A stretch of DNA of 64,000 nucleotides from DATKIY01 sp963726755 (GTDB taxonomy: Bacteria > Actinomycetota > Actinomycetes > JAHEKZ01): NCBI GenBank assembly GCA_963726755.1, contig CAVSDB010000001.1:372001-436000 (forward strand). The letters run 5' to 3'. The notes under the pieces are model-generated. The model saw nothing but the letters and a program-made list of their open reading frames with translations, had not been told where the DNA came from and ran no database searches. Every line of letters begins with the position of its first letter. Within the stretch, counting starts at the first letter, position 1. Shown piece by piece: positions 35,601 to 44,758 of the stretch. The translations under genes and the position numbers were made by a program.

Positions 35601-36230
35601 ATGGCTGCCCGGCCCGAACTCCACGGTCTGGCCGCTCCGTTTCGGGTGGCATGGGTCGGTGCGTGGGCTTCAGTCGTTGCTGCAGTCGGAGTCTTCGTGT
35701 GGGGGCCGCTTCTTTGGCCCCTCTTGATCTCCATTGTTGTGCTTTGGTCTGTAGGGATTGTGGTCTACGTGCAAGTTCAATGGTGGCTCCGGAAGTCACG
35801 GAAAAGTCAGGGGTTGGCAGTTTCCGCCGCAACTGTTGGACGAGGCATTGCTGACCTGCTTGTCGGCATACTCACCTGCACGTCGTTATCGGTGCTGTCC
35901 AGCGGTGTAGTCACCGCCGCCAAGGAGCCCGGGCTGTCGCAAGTTCGGTGCAAGGAGCTGGAACGACTGGCCATCACGCTCCGTCGGTGCAGTTACGCGA
36001 CCATCGTTGTGAGCGTCTGCTACGCGCTCTTGCTCCTCGGCACGTACTTGCTGGTTTTGATTGACCCCGCTCACCAGCGTGATGAACTGGATTTCGGATA
36101 TCTCCTCGTAGTGATCTTTGCTATTTTCGGCGGCCTGGTGTTGGTGCTCGGTATCAACTCTGGGATCACATTCATCTGCCTTAAGGACGCGCGACGTCTG
36201 CTCGCGAAACAATCGGAGCCGGCCGCCTAG
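35601..36230 (+). CDS. Membrane protein, tandem paralogue 1
   Basis: A 209-residue protein with four to five hydrophobic segments (about residues 18-33, 35-55, 85-105, 135-155 and 165-190). I recognise no named family. Its start (MAARPELHGLAAPFRVAW) and its internal ILTCTSLSVLSSGVV and VIFAIFGGLVLVLGIN closely match the next gene, so the two arose by tandem duplication. It begins 4 bp after the rdgB stop and may belong to that operon. Confidence 0.7.
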   Translation: MAARPELHGLAAPFRVAWVGAWASVVAAVGVFVWGPLLWPLLISIVVLWSVGIVVYVQVQWWLRKSRKSQGLAVSAATVGRGIADLLVGILTCTSLSVLSSGVVTAAKEPGLSQVRCKELERLAITLRRCSYATIVVSVCYALLLLGTYLLVLIDPAHQRDELDFGYLLVVIFAIFGGLVLVLGINSGITFICLKDARRLLAKQSEPAA

Positions 36231-36280
36231 CCGTCTGATGACTTCGGTCCGTTCGGGCGTTAGGCGCTAGGTTCTAGCCG

Positions 36281-36895
36281 ATGGTTGCCCAACACGAACT
36301 CCACGGCCTCACCGCACCGATTCGGATCGCGCGGATTGCAGCTTTCGTGGGCTTGGCTGCCTTCGTTGCGTGGCTGATGTTCCTGCCCATCTTGCTTTGG
36401 CCGATCGGGCTTTGGGCCGCGAGCGTAGTGGTCTTCGTGAAGGTGCAAGGGTGGATGCGCGATGTAAGAAGGGAGCAGCCGATAGAACGTTCTGCCCACT
36501 TCATCGGTCGAGCAACTCTTGACGTGGTGCTCGGCATTGTTACTTTCACGTCGTTGTCGGTGTTGGCTAGCGCGGTAGCCGCCGCCAATTGGCCGGGGCT
36601 CAGCGACGAAGAGTCCAGTGAACTTGGTGAGGCCGCTCGGACCCTGCGACTGCGTAGTCGCGTCACCCTTGGCGTCAGCGCGCTCTACCCGCTGCTAATT
36701 GTGGGAACCTACGTCTGGATCGCTCAAGACCCCCTTCACCTCACCGGTGACGATGGGTTTGGATACTTCTTCTTCGCCTTCATGGCAATCTTCGGTGGCC
36801 TGGGTGCGGTTATTGGAGTCAATTCCATCATCTCGCTGATCAGTTTGAAGCAAATCCGATCGATCATCGAACGACAGTCGGCACCTGTGGCGTAG
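36281..36895 (+). CDS. Membrane protein, tandem paralogue 2
   Basis: A 204-residue multi-pass protein that aligns with its upstream neighbour along its length (MVAQHELHGLTAPIRIAR, IVTFTSLSVLASAVAAAN, FMAIFGGLGAVIGVNSIISLI). The DNA just before both starts is also similar (CTAGCCGATGG), which shows the duplication included the start region. It ends with a short charged tail. Function unknown. Confidence 0.7.
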   Translation: MVAQHELHGLTAPIRIARIAAFVGLAAFVAWLMFLPILLWPIGLWAASVVVFVKVQGWMRDVRREQPIERSAHFIGRATLDVVLGIVTFTSLSVLASAVAAANWPGLSDEESSELGEAARTLRLRSRVTLGVSALYPLLIVGTYVWIAQDPLHLTGDDGFGYFFFAFMAIFGGLGAVIGVNSIISLISLKQIRSIIERQSAPVA

Positions 36896-36901
36896 TCGGC
36901 T

Positions 36902-37063
36902 CTACTTCACAAATCGGGTGATGAAGTCGAGGCAGGTCTGGGCAACCTCCTGCTCAGCTGGCAGTGGGTCGGTGCTGCTACCCGTCGGGTCGGCTCCGTA
37001 ATTCAAAGGGGGCGGGAGTGAAGATGTGGGGATTTTCACCCCGACGGGCGTTTCGGACTTCAT
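36902..37063 (-). CDS. Possible small protein or gene remnant
   Basis: A 53-codon frame from ATG 37063 ends PLPAEQEVAQTCLDFITRFVK, a plausible terminal helix like the end of an alpha/beta hydrolase, but the first half is proline-rich and not protein-like. It could be the remnant of a larger gene or chance. It is divergent from the secreted LamG/FN3 gene, whose promoter should lie here. No ribosome site was recognised. Confidence 0.25.
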   Translation of the reverse strand: MKSETPVGVKIPTSSLPPPLNYGADPTGSSTDPLPAEQEVAQTCLDFITRFVK

Positions 37064-37134
37064 ACTCGTGACATGGGCCGGTGACTAGTCGAGTCTCCAG
37101 CGAACGGCCCGCCACGACGAAACTCGGAGGAATC

Positions 37135-38946
37135 ATGCGCACTGCATGGAAGACCGTGTCCGTCGCCGCCGTGGCGTGCCTGACCGGCACCTTGGTCGCC
37201 AGTCCGGTGTCGGCCGCACCAGCCGCCCGCAAGGCGCCGACGACGGTTGTCGCGAACTACCAGATGCAGAGCGACACCGGCACCACGATGGCCGACTCGG
37301 TAGGCAGCAACGACGGTGTGATCGCCGCTGGCGCTGCGGCAGCCGGCCTCGACACGCACGCGGCGAGCGAAGATGGGTTCGGCTACCAGTGGGCCGCGCC
37401 CACTGTCGTCAGTGACAACCGGGTGGTCACCGTCGCAGACGCCGCCGAGCTCGATCCCGGCTCACAGGAGTTCGCGGTCGAGGTCAAGGTCAAGACCAGC
37501 GCGACCGACGGCGTGATCGTGCAGAAGGGACTGTCGACCTCCGGCGGCCAGTGGCGCATGCAACTGAGCGGCGGGCAGGCGTCGTGCCTGTTCAAGGGCG
37601 ACACCGTGCAAGGCGCGACCAAGAGCAGCATCCTCGTCGATGACAATCAGTGGCACACGATCAAGTGCGAGCTCACCGCGACGGGCACGACGGTCTACAT
37701 CGACGATGCCAAGGACGGCCACCAGCTCAAGCCTGTGACCGGCGTGGACAACACAGCCCCGCTGTGGGTCGGCGGCAAGACCGGCTGCGGGTCGGTCGCC
37801 ACGTGCGACTACTACGTCGGCCTGGTCGACTATGTGCGCGTTTACCAGGGCGCGAGCCTGGACAATCAGCCGCCGGTCGCGGCCTTCACCTCCGACTGCA
37901 CGGCCGACGACGGCACCTGCACCTTCAACGCGGCCGGCTCGAGTGACCCTGACGGCTCGATCGCGACCTACGAGTGGGACTGGACCAACGACGGCGTCTT
38001 CGACGGCACCGGCGTCAATCCGACGCACGACTTCGTCAACCCGGGCACCTACTCGGTCAAGCTGCGGGTCACCGACAACGAAGGCGCGACCGACAGTGCC
38101 GTGCACTCGTTCGCTGTCTTGACCGGCACGCCGCCGAGCCGCCCGCGCGAACCTGCCGCCACGCCCGGCGACCGGGCCGCGACGGTCACCTGGAAGCCAC
38201 CGTCGGTCGACGGCGATGGCACAAGGACCGGTTACACCGTCACGTCGTTCCCGGACGAGCAGACATGCACGGCCGCCGCCGCTGCGATGACGTGCGACGT
38301 CACCGGGCTCAAGGCTGGAACGTCATACACCTTCCGGATCCGGGCCGACAGCACGGTCGGCCCCAGCGCGGACTCGAAGGAGACCAACACGGTGACGCCC
38401 TTCGGGAAGCCGGGTGCGCCCGCGAAGGTGACTGCGCTGGCCGGCAACCACCGCGTCAAGGTCACCTGGACAGCGGCCAAACCCAACGGCAAGCCCGTCT
38501 CGTCGTACATCGTCACCCGGTTCCCGGGCGGCGTGGAGAAGACGGTCGACGGCTCAGCCCGAGGCACCGTGTTCAAGAAGCTGAAGAACGGCCGCGCCTA
38601 CCACTTCACCGTGGCTGGCGTGAACGCTGCGGGCCAAGGCCAAGCGACGGACAGCGAGACCGTCACCCCGGCCGGCGTGCCGACCAAGGTCACCAATGTC
38701 ACGGCCAAGGGCGGAAACAACTCCGCACTGGTCAAGTGGGCGGCGGCAAAGCCAAACGGGTCGGAGGTGCTCCACTACAAGATCGAGAGCTCCGACGGGC
38801 AGCACCGCGTGGTCGACGGGAGCGTGTTGAAGGTCAAGGTGAACTTCCTCAAGGCCGGGCACTCATACAAATTCCGGGTGCGGGCCGTGAACAAGCCCGG
38901 CGACGGCCCGTGGTCGGCGTGGACCAAATCCGTGAAGGTGCACTGA
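37135..38946 (+). CDS. Secreted LamG - PKD - FN3 multidomain protein
   Basis: A 603-residue exported protein. The signal peptide ends near VSAAPAA (residue 30). Then come a LamG/concanavalin-like domain (about 40-240: VANYQMQSDTGTTMADSVG, WHTIKCELTATGTTVYIDD, DYVRVYQGAS), a PKD domain (about 245-325: SSDPDGSIATYEWDWTNDG, THDFVNPGTYSVKLRVTDN), and three fibronectin type III repeats to the end. CGGAGG precedes ATG 37135. No catalytic domain is visible; carbohydrate or surface adhesion is likely. Codon choice looks more GC-rich than the neighbours, which could mean transfer. Confidence 0.85.
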   Translation: MRTAWKTVSVAAVACLTGTLVASPVSAAPAARKAPTTVVANYQMQSDTGTTMADSVGSNDGVIAAGAAAAGLDTHAASEDGFGYQWAAPTVVSDNRVVTVADAAELDPGSQEFAVEVKVKTSATDGVIVQKGLSTSGGQWRMQLSGGQASCLFKGDTVQGATKSSILVDDNQWHTIKCELTATGTTVYIDDAKDGHQLKPVTGVDNTAPLWVGGKTGCGSVATCDYYVGLVDYVRVYQGASLDNQPPVAAFTSDCTADDGTCTFNAAGSSDPDGSIATYEWDWTNDGVFDGTGVNPTHDFVNPGTYSVKLRVTDNEGATDSAVHSFAVLTGTPPSRPREPAATPGDRAATVTWKPPSVDGDGTRTGYTVTSFPDEQTCTAAAAAMTCDVTGLKAGTSYTFRIRADSTVGPSADSKETNTVTPFGKPGAPAKVTALAGNHRVKVTWTAAKPNGKPVSSYIVTRFPGGVEKTVDGSARGTVFKKLKNGRAYHFTVAGVNAAGQGQATDSETVTPAGVPTKVTNVTAKGGNNSALVKWAAAKPNGSEVLHYKIESSDGQHRVVDGSVLKVKVNFLKAGHSYKFRVRAVNKPGDGPWSAWTKSVKVH

Positions 38947-38995
38947 GCACACTGGGGGAGGCTGAGCGACAGCTCGCAACGAGTAAGCCGGTCAA

Positions 38996-39793
38996 ATGAC
39001 GACACCGGTCGGAGACCGTGAGCGTGTTGGGGTTGGCTGGCTGCTTGGCAATATCGCTTTGTTAGTGAGCTTTGTCTTGATCGGATGTTGCCTGTTCGTT
39101 CGTGATGAGCCCAGCCAGACCGGGACGGGCCTCCACTCAACGATCTATCCCTGGTGGCTGTGGGTCCTGGTCGTTGTTGGCGCAGGCTCGGCGGCGGCGT
39201 CGTTGTTTGGGAGACAGTCCAAACCGATCCAGGCGGGAGCACCAGCTGTCGCAGCGGTCGCCGCCGCCCAGTTGGCCAGTTCGGGGGTCGTGGCCTTTCG
39301 ACACTGGCAGCCCGCCAGCGGGATGGGCGGGACGTACGGCGGTCGGATTCACACCCTGGAGACACTCGCTTTCGTTGTGGGCTTGGCTGGGCTGCTGGGT
39401 GTCCTCATCTGCTTGTGGCTGCTGATCAGGCACCGTGACCTGCCCCAGCGAACCTCAACGTCGGTCCGTGCTGTGTCGGTGACGGCAGGGCTCATCGTGG
39501 CGGTGGGTCTTCCGCTCGGTCTCGCCTTGACCGCGTCGGAGATGAGGCTGACGCGGTTGGGAGCGGTGAGCCTCATCTATGCCTGGCCTTGGGGTTTGGC
39601 ACTGATTGCGGTGGGGTGGGTATCACGGTTCACCGGCTTGGCCGCATCGGGAGCCGTTGTAGTGACTGCAGCCCTCGCGGTCATTGGCCCGCAGATGACT
39701 GACCTAGTGTCTGGCAAGCCCGCACCAGTGTTCGGAGCGGCAGCAGTCTTGGCATTCGTCGTCTTCATTCATAGATGGACAGCTCGGACCTGA
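38996..39793 (+). CDS. Integral membrane protein
   Basis: A 265-residue protein with about seven hydrophobic segments, starting with WLLGNIALLVSFVLIGCCLF and ending VFGAAAVLAFVVFIH. No catalytic or transporter motif recognised. ATG 38996. It stands between the LamG/FN3 gene and a tRNA. Function unknown. Confidence 0.6.
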   Translation: MTTPVGDRERVGVGWLLGNIALLVSFVLIGCCLFVRDEPSQTGTGLHSTIYPWWLWVLVVVGAGSAAASLFGRQSKPIQAGAPAVAAVAAAQLASSGVVAFRHWQPASGMGGTYGGRIHTLETLAFVVGLAGLLGVLICLWLLIRHRDLPQRTSTSVRAVSVTAGLIVAVGLPLGLALTASEMRLTRLGAVSLIYAWPWGLALIAVGWVSRFTGLAASGAVVVTAALAVIGPQMTDLVSGKPAPVFGAAAVLAFVVFIHRWTART

Positions 39794-39806
39794 GCATTTA
39801 CCTCGG

Positions 39807-39887
39807 TGCGGAAGGGGGGAGTCGAACCCCCACGCCTTTCGGCACAGGTTCCTAAGACCTGCGTGTCTGCCATTCCACCACTCCCGC
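39807..39887 (-). tRNA. tRNA-Leu (UAG anticodon)
   Basis: Read on the minus strand, GCGGGAG pairs with CTTCCGC as the acceptor stem (one G-U). The anticodon arm CAGGT-CTTAGGA-ACCTG carries TAG at the anticodon position. There is a long class-II variable arm (TGCCGAAAGGCG) and a T-arm GGGGG-TTCGACT-CCCCC. Length is 81 bases to the discriminator A. CCA is not encoded; CCG follows. Confidence 0.95.
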
Positions 39888-39970
39888 GTGACCACTGATC
39901 CTAATGCGCGTTTCCACAGCATGAATGCGGAGTTTGTTGCACCAGAGTGGGAGAGCGCGTCGTTCTTAGG

Positions 39971-39996
39971 ATCTCTAGGAGATATCTCTAGGAGAT
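39971..39996. repeat. Tandem pair of 13-bp near-palindromes at the end of bcp
   Basis: ATCTCTAGGAGAT occurs twice with no gap, each copy with ATCTC/GAGAT arms. The bcp stop codon (39988-39990) lies inside the second copy. The arrangement could act in termination between bcp and tRNA-Leu, but there is no T-run. Confidence 0.6.
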
Positions 39997-40464
39997 GGCG
40001 AGGTCGTTGCGGAGTTTGTCTACGTGGCCTTTGGCGCGGACGTTGTATAGCGCGCGTTCGATGATGCCCTTCTCATCGATGACGAAGGTTGAGCGAATCA
40101 CCCCGACCACGGTCTTGCCGTAGAGCTGCTTCTCGCCGTAGGCGCCGTACGCCTGGAGCGTCTCCTTGGTCGGGTCCGATAGCAGCGGGAACGTCAGTCC
40201 GCCCTCGGCGCGGAACTTGGCCAGCTTCTCTGGCTTGTCGGGGGAGATACCGAGCACGGTGTAACCGGCCTCCTCGATCGCGTCGAGGTTGGCGGTGAAG
40301 TCGCACGCCTGCGTCGTGCAACCCGGTGTCATAGCCGCTGGGTAGAAGTACACGATGACCTTCTTGCCGCGCAGGTCCGCCAGTTTCACGGTCGCCCCCG
40401 TGTCGTCGAGCAGCGAGAACTTGGGGGCCTTGTCGCCCGCCTGGAGGCGAGGGGTCTGCGTCAT
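39988..40464 (-). CDS. bcp: Thiol peroxidase, Bcp-type peroxiredoxin
   Basis: A 158-residue thioredoxin-dependent peroxiredoxin that reduces hydroperoxides. The peroxidatic Cys is in MTPGCTTQACDF, with the resolving Cys five residues on, as in atypical 2-Cys Bcp. The flanking LADLRGKKVIVYFYPA and FPLLSDPTKETLQAYGAYG are family-typical. ATG 40464. It stands alone and is divergent from the DUF3618 gene. Confidence 0.95.
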   Translation of the reverse strand: MTQTPRLQAGDKAPKFSLLDDTGATVKLADLRGKKVIVYFYPAAMTPGCTTQACDFTANLDAIEEAGYTVLGISPDKPEKLAKFRAEGGLTFPLLSDPTKETLQAYGAYGEKQLYGKTVVGVIRSTFVIDEKGIIERALYNVRAKGHVDKLRNDLAIS

Positions 40465-40620
40465 TACGAACTCCTGAAGTCACGGGGTGCGAGGGCCAGT
40501 CTCTCAGCGTGCCTGTGGTCGGCCGGACGGGAGGTATGGGTTCCGAGAACGCTGGTGAGTGGGTACGGTGGGTGATTGGCGTCATCTTCGCCGCCGAAGT
40601 TCGCTGATCCGAGGAGAATC

Positions 40621-40935
40621 GTGACTAACGCCGCCACCGTGGACTCGCCGCCTGCTGAAGCGCCTGAGGCCAAGCACAAGAAGTCGGCCCCGGCTCCCGA
40701 GGCTCGGTCAGCGGCCGAGATCAAGGCCGACATCGACGAAGCGCAGCTCCGATTGGCCTCCAACGTCGACGAGTTGTCCGAGCGGATCAGTCCAGAACAG
40801 CTCGCCCAAGAGGCGGTCCAGAAAGTCAAAGACGCCTTCATCAACGAGGACGGGTCTCCTAAGCCCAAGCCGATTGCGATCGTCGCAGGCAGTGTCGTTG
40901 GGCTGGTCGTACTGCGTGCGATTTTCCACCGCTGA
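40621..40935 (+). CDS. DUF3618 family protein
   Basis: A 104-residue protein with an Ala/Pro-rich start, the DUF3618 core (SAAEIKADIDEAQLRLASNVDELSERI pattern), and a single C-terminal membrane helix (IAIVAGSVVGLVVLRAIF). Family members are small membrane-anchored proteins of unknown role in actinobacteria. GTG 40621 follows GAGGAGAAT. It is divergent from bcp. Confidence 0.88.
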   Translation: MTNAATVDSPPAEAPEAKHKKSAPAPEARSAAEIKADIDEAQLRLASNVDELSERISPEQLAQEAVQKVKDAFINEDGSPKPKPIAIVAGSVVGLVVLRAIFHR

Positions 40936-40994
40936 CCCAGGGCTCTACTGACCCACAGCACGGCGTTTGGCTCTCGCGACTACGCTGAAGCATC

Positions 40995-41321
40995 ATGTCT
41001 CGCGCCGATTCGAAGTTGCCCATTCAGTTGCTGCACGACCGCGTACTCGTGCAAGAAGAGGGCTCCGAAGGTGAGCGTCGCTCGAGCGGCGGCATTGTCA
41101 TCCCTGCCACTGCGCAGGTCGGTAAACGACTCATCTGGGCCGAGGTCGTGGGGGTCGGTCCGAACGTCCGCACAGTGCAAGAGGGCGACCGAGTGCTCTT
41201 CGAACCGGAAGACCTGGCTGAAGTCGAAGTCCGCGGCGCGACGTACATCCTGCTGCGAGAGCGCGAGATTCACGCGGTGGCCGCAACGCGCATCGAGAGC
41301 AGCACCGGCCTCTATCTCTAG
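40995..41321 (+). CDS. GroES-like (Cpn10) protein
   Basis: A 108-residue Cpn10-fold protein: IQLLHDRVLVQEEGSEGERRSSGGIVIP holds the mobile-loop position, then GVGPNVRTVQEGDRVLFEPEDLAEVEVRGATYILL. It differs from canonical GroES in length and in the roof-loop residues and is not next to groEL, so it is likely the second, actinobacteria-specific GroES-like copy. Its stop overlaps the convergent NRDE gene in CTAG. Confidence 0.88.
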   Translation: MSRADSKLPIQLLHDRVLVQEEGSEGERRSSGGIVIPATAQVGKRLIWAEVVGVGPNVRTVQEGDRVLFEPEDLAEVEVRGATYILLREREIHAVAATRIESSTGLYL

Positions 41322-42052
41322 GGCAGGACCTGCTTGAACGGCGTCACGCACGGGTGTCCCTCGGCATGGTCGTAGCGGACTCCGTTGCTCGAAATCACCG
41401 TGACAGAACTCGACACCGTGCCGAACTGTTCAGCATGGATGCAGGCGGCTGACTGTGGTTCGTCGGTGATCTGCTCGTGAGAGCGCAGCAGTTGCTGCCA
41501 GCGACCGACCAGTTCTTCCGGTGTCGCACCCTCGGCCGACGCTGTGGCCCGGGCAAGCAGTCCCGTTGCCTTCGCGCTGCTGGGGTCGTCGGGATCCTGT
41601 TCTGTCAGAACGTGAATTCCCGGCTCGAGAGTCGCTGCACGTACGCCCGCCTCGTCGTCGATGCCGACCCAGCGCGCGGTTTGGCGCGAAACGTAGAGCA
41701 CGTTGACGGGGTTGTAGGTGGCGGCCGTGAAGCCGTCGAGGACGGCGAGCGCGGCGTCATCGTCAACGGTGTTGAGGACCAGACCTGGAAGCTGCCCTCG
41801 CGAGGAACGCGATGAATCTCGCTCGGGGAGTCGTCCGCCGGGGTGGCGGTTGGTGACGGCGCAAACCCGTCCGGTCGGATCCACTGCCAGCCAGGTGCCA
41901 CCAGCCAGCCGATCGCGACCGCCCCACAGTGGTGGGTCGTCCTGCAGCATCAGTGGCGGGTCGCTAGGTCGGCCGACCGCTTCGTCACGGTTCGCGGCCA
42001 TCACCAAGGGGACGTCGTCGAACACCTGCCAGGCGAACACGATCGTGCACAT
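41318..42052 (-). CDS. NRDE (TANGO2-like) family protein
   Basis: A 244-residue protein of the NRDE family, named for the sequence seen here as MAANRDEAVGRPS near residue 19. The N-terminal MCTIVFAWQ has Cys at position 2, as in N-terminal nucleophile-type proteins. GGRDRLAGGTWLAVDPTGRVCAVTN is also typical. Eukaryotic TANGO2 is implicated in heme or lipid handling; bacterial function is undefined. It is divergent from lysE. Confidence 0.88.
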   Translation of the reverse strand: MCTIVFAWQVFDDVPLVMAANRDEAVGRPSDPPLMLQDDPPLWGGRDRLAGGTWLAVDPTGRVCAVTNRHPGGRLPERDSSRSSRGQLPGLVLNTVDDDAALAVLDGFTAATYNPVNVLYVSRQTARWVGIDDEAGVRAATLEPGIHVLTEQDPDDPSSAKATGLLARATASAEGATPEELVGRWQQLLRSHEQITDEPQSAACIHAEQFGTVSSSVTVISSNGVRYDHAEGHPCVTPFKQVLP

Positions 42053-42074
42053 GCTTGAACCCTAGGCTGGTGGC

Positions 42075-42701
42075 ATGAGCAGCGCCTTCGTCGCCGGACT
42101 GTTGCTGGGCGGATTCGTCGCAGCGCAGGTCGGTCCGGTGTCCCTGCTGTGCATCCGAACCTCGACCAGGTCGGGATTTCGTGTCGGGGTTTCCGTGGGG
42201 TTGGGTGCGGCCGTCGTCGACTTGCTGTACGCGATCTGTGGTGTCGCCGGAGCGGCTGCCATCGTCCAGATCGAACCGGTTCGGCTCACCCTTGGCTTGG
42301 TCGGCGCCGCTGTGCTGGCGTTCATGGCGATCCGCACGCTGCGCACAGCCTGGCGATTGCGGCTCGGTGGAGAGACGTCGCAGGAGGTGGCGGTACCTAG
42401 TTCTGCTTTTCGTACCGGAGTGGTGGCCACCGCCTCGAACCCGTTGACCATCATCTCGTGGGCGGCCATCTTTGGCGCCGCGAATGCTGGCGCAGTGGCG
42501 GACACCGCGCCTGACACGTTGGCACTGCTCCTCGGCATCGGGATAGGGAGCGCTGGTTGGTTCGTGGTGCTGTCGTCGGTCAGTGCTGTCGCGGGGGCAC
42601 GCCTCGGTCCGCGGACCCTTTCGATTATTGACGCAGTGGCTGGGCTTGGGTTGTTGGTATTCGCGGCGGTCCTGGGGGTTCGAACGGTGCGCGAGTTCTA
42701 G
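42075..42701 (+). CDS. LysE/RhtB-family exporter
   Basis: A 208-residue membrane protein with about six helices. The LysE-family N-terminus is seen as GLLLGGFVAAQVGPVSLLCIRTSTRSGFRVGVSVGLGAAVVD in pattern, and the central ATASNPLTIISWAAIFG is the conserved NP loop. Such proteins export amino acids or related small molecules; the substrate cannot be told. The next gene's promoter begins at its stop codon. Confidence 0.87.
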   Translation: MSSAFVAGLLLGGFVAAQVGPVSLLCIRTSTRSGFRVGVSVGLGAAVVDLLYAICGVAGAAAIVQIEPVRLTLGLVGAAVLAFMAIRTLRTAWRLRLGGETSQEVAVPSSAFRTGVVATASNPLTIISWAAIFGAANAGAVADTAPDTLALLLGIGIGSAGWFVVLSSVSAVAGARLGPRTLSIIDAVAGLGLLVFAAVLGVRTVREF

Positions 42702-42751
42702 CGTCAAGATTGCGTCAAGAGGCCAGTTAGGGCCGTATGGACCGCGTCAAG
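42701..42751 (+). promoter_or_regulatory. Direct repeats upstream of the APC permease, candidate KdpE-like operator
   Basis: GCGTCAAG occurs at 42701-42708 and 42712-42719, 11 bp apart, and again at 42744-42751. Tandem repeats at 11-bp spacing are the usual form of OmpR/PhoB-family binding sites. An OmpR-family regulator is the last gene of the operon that starts at 42792, so autoregulation is likely. No promoter hexamers were assigned. Confidence 0.55.
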
Positions 42752-42791
42752 GAATGGGTCGGCCGACTCTGATTAGACGTGCAATAGGGAC

Positions 42792-44758
42792 ATGTCAAGC
42801 CTTACTTCCACCACGAAGCGTCTTGTCGTGGGTCGACCCATGTCTGACTCGCAAGAAAAGGACACGCTGCTGCCGAAGCGGTTGGCGCTGCCGGTCTTTT
42901 GTAGCGACCCGATCTCGTCAGTGGCATATGCCACTGAGGAGATCCTGCTCGTCGTCGGACTAGCTGGCGTCGCTGCGCTGTACCTGACGTCGTGGGTCGC
43001 GGCTGCCGTTGTACTTCTGATGGTCGTGGTGGTGGCGTCGTACCGGCAAACGTGCCACGCGTACCCGAATGGTGGTGGCGCCTATGCCGTGAGCAAAGCC
43101 AACCTTGGACAGAACGCCGCACTGACTGCGGCAAGTGCCTTGCTCGTCGACTACGTGCTGACGGTGGCGGTGAGCGTTGCCGCTGGCATCGCCAACCTCA
43201 CTTCGGCCTTCCCCGTGTTGGCACCACATGCGGTCGCGATCTGTCTGACCGTGATCGCACTGCTTGCCATGGTGAACCTTCGGGGGGTTAAAGAGTCAGG
43301 GAGCGTCTTCGCGATTCCAACCTACGGTTTCGTCGTGATGGCTGGGCTGCTGATCGTCACCGGCCTCATCCGAGTAGCCGTCGGAGACGCACCTGTCGCC
43401 GAGTCAGCCTCGTTCGGATTTGCACACTCCGATCCGGTCACCGGCTTGGCGCTGGTCGCATCTACTGATGCGCGCCTTTGCCTCTGGTTGTACGGCGCTC
43501 ACTGGTGTGGAGGCAGTCAGCAATGGCGTGCCGCACTTCAAGAAGCCGAAGAGCCGCAACGCCTCGTCGACGCTGCTCGTTATGGGCATGCTGGCTATCA
43601 CCCTTTTCGTTGGGATTACTGCGCTGGCGCTGATTTCCAAGGTTCACGTCGCGCTCGATCCAGCCAACATCGTGGGGGCACCAGCGGACTACGTACAGCC
43701 CACGGTGGTTGCGCAGTTAGCGGCGGCAGTATTTGGCGGCGACAGCGTGCTCTTCTACCTGTTCCAAGCATTCACCGTGGCGATCCTGGTGCTGGCCGCG
43801 AATACTGCTTTCAACGGTTTCCCGATCTTGGCATCGATCCTGGGTAAGGACGGCTACCTGCCCCGACAGTTCGCGCGAAGGGGCGATCGACTGGTCTTCA
43901 GCAATGGCATTGTTGTGTTGGCAAGTCTTGCCGGAGCCTTGATCTGGCTGTTCGATGCAAGCACCACTCGCCTAATTCAGCTCTACATCATCGGCGTCTT
44001 CGTATCGTTCACCCTGAGTCAGGCCGGGATGGTCGTCCACTGGACCAGGGCGATGCGAGGCGAGGCTGATCGTGGAGCACGTCGAAAAGTCGGGCGTTCA
44101 CGATTGGTCAACGCCTTCGGCGCACTCTGTACCGCGTTGGTCCTGGTGATTGTGCTGACGACTAAATTCACCCATGGCGCTTGGATCGTTGTGGTTGCGA
44201 TGCCGGTGGTGTTCTTCACGATGAAAGCTATCCAGAACGCACTACAAAGACACTGACGCTAGACAAGCGCCGCCGCCCCAGGGGGTGACAATGCCAAGTC
44301 GCGTGCACGGCGTCGTCCTGGTGTCACGGGTCAACATGCCGGCCATCCAAGCGCTGGCGTTTGCCAGGGCCACCCGCCCCAGTTCGCTGGTAGCCCTCCA
44401 TGTTGCGACGCCCCGGAGCGATGTCGAGTCTCTGGTGGCGGAGTGGGATCGATTGGAGATTCCGATACCGCTGACGATCCTCGACTCGCCGTACCGGGAC
44501 CTCACCCGTCCCGCTCTGCAGTTCATCAACGACATTCGTCGGGCGAGTCCTCGTGACCTGGTCTGTGTGTTCGTCCCCGAGTACGTCGTCAGTCACTGGT
44601 GGGAGGCGCTGTTGCATAACCAGAGCGCGTTGCGGCTGAAGTCTCGCCTGCTGTTTGCGCGAGGTGTCGTGGTCGTCAGCGTGCCCTGGCAGTTGGCCCA
44701 TCAGGCGGCGGACCAACCCGAGGACGAAGCGGGCCGGTCGCTTCGTGCTCCAATGTGA
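42792..44758 (+). CDS. APC-family permease with C-terminal cytoplasmic domain, two frameshifts
   Basis: A large amino-acid/polyamine/organocation-type permease. The membrane part starts SDPISSVAYATEEILLVVG, followed by CHAYPNGGGAYAVSKANLG, and after a break near 43458 by FASGCTALTGVEAVSNGVP and AANTAFNGFPILASIL. A second break near 44252 leads to a soluble domain (HGVVLVSRVNMPAIQALAFARATRP, PEYVVSHWWEALLHNQSALRLK). Related actinobacterial proteins are single chains of about 650 residues; removing two extra bases gives 654. Potassium or amino-acid uptake is suggested by the KdpDE-like genes that overlap its end. Confidence 0.88.

Noticed and set aside
44285..44758. A free-standing small universal-stress-like gene after the permease.
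   Set aside because: Its sequence is the known C-terminal domain of long APC permeases, and one extra base near 44252 explains the separation.
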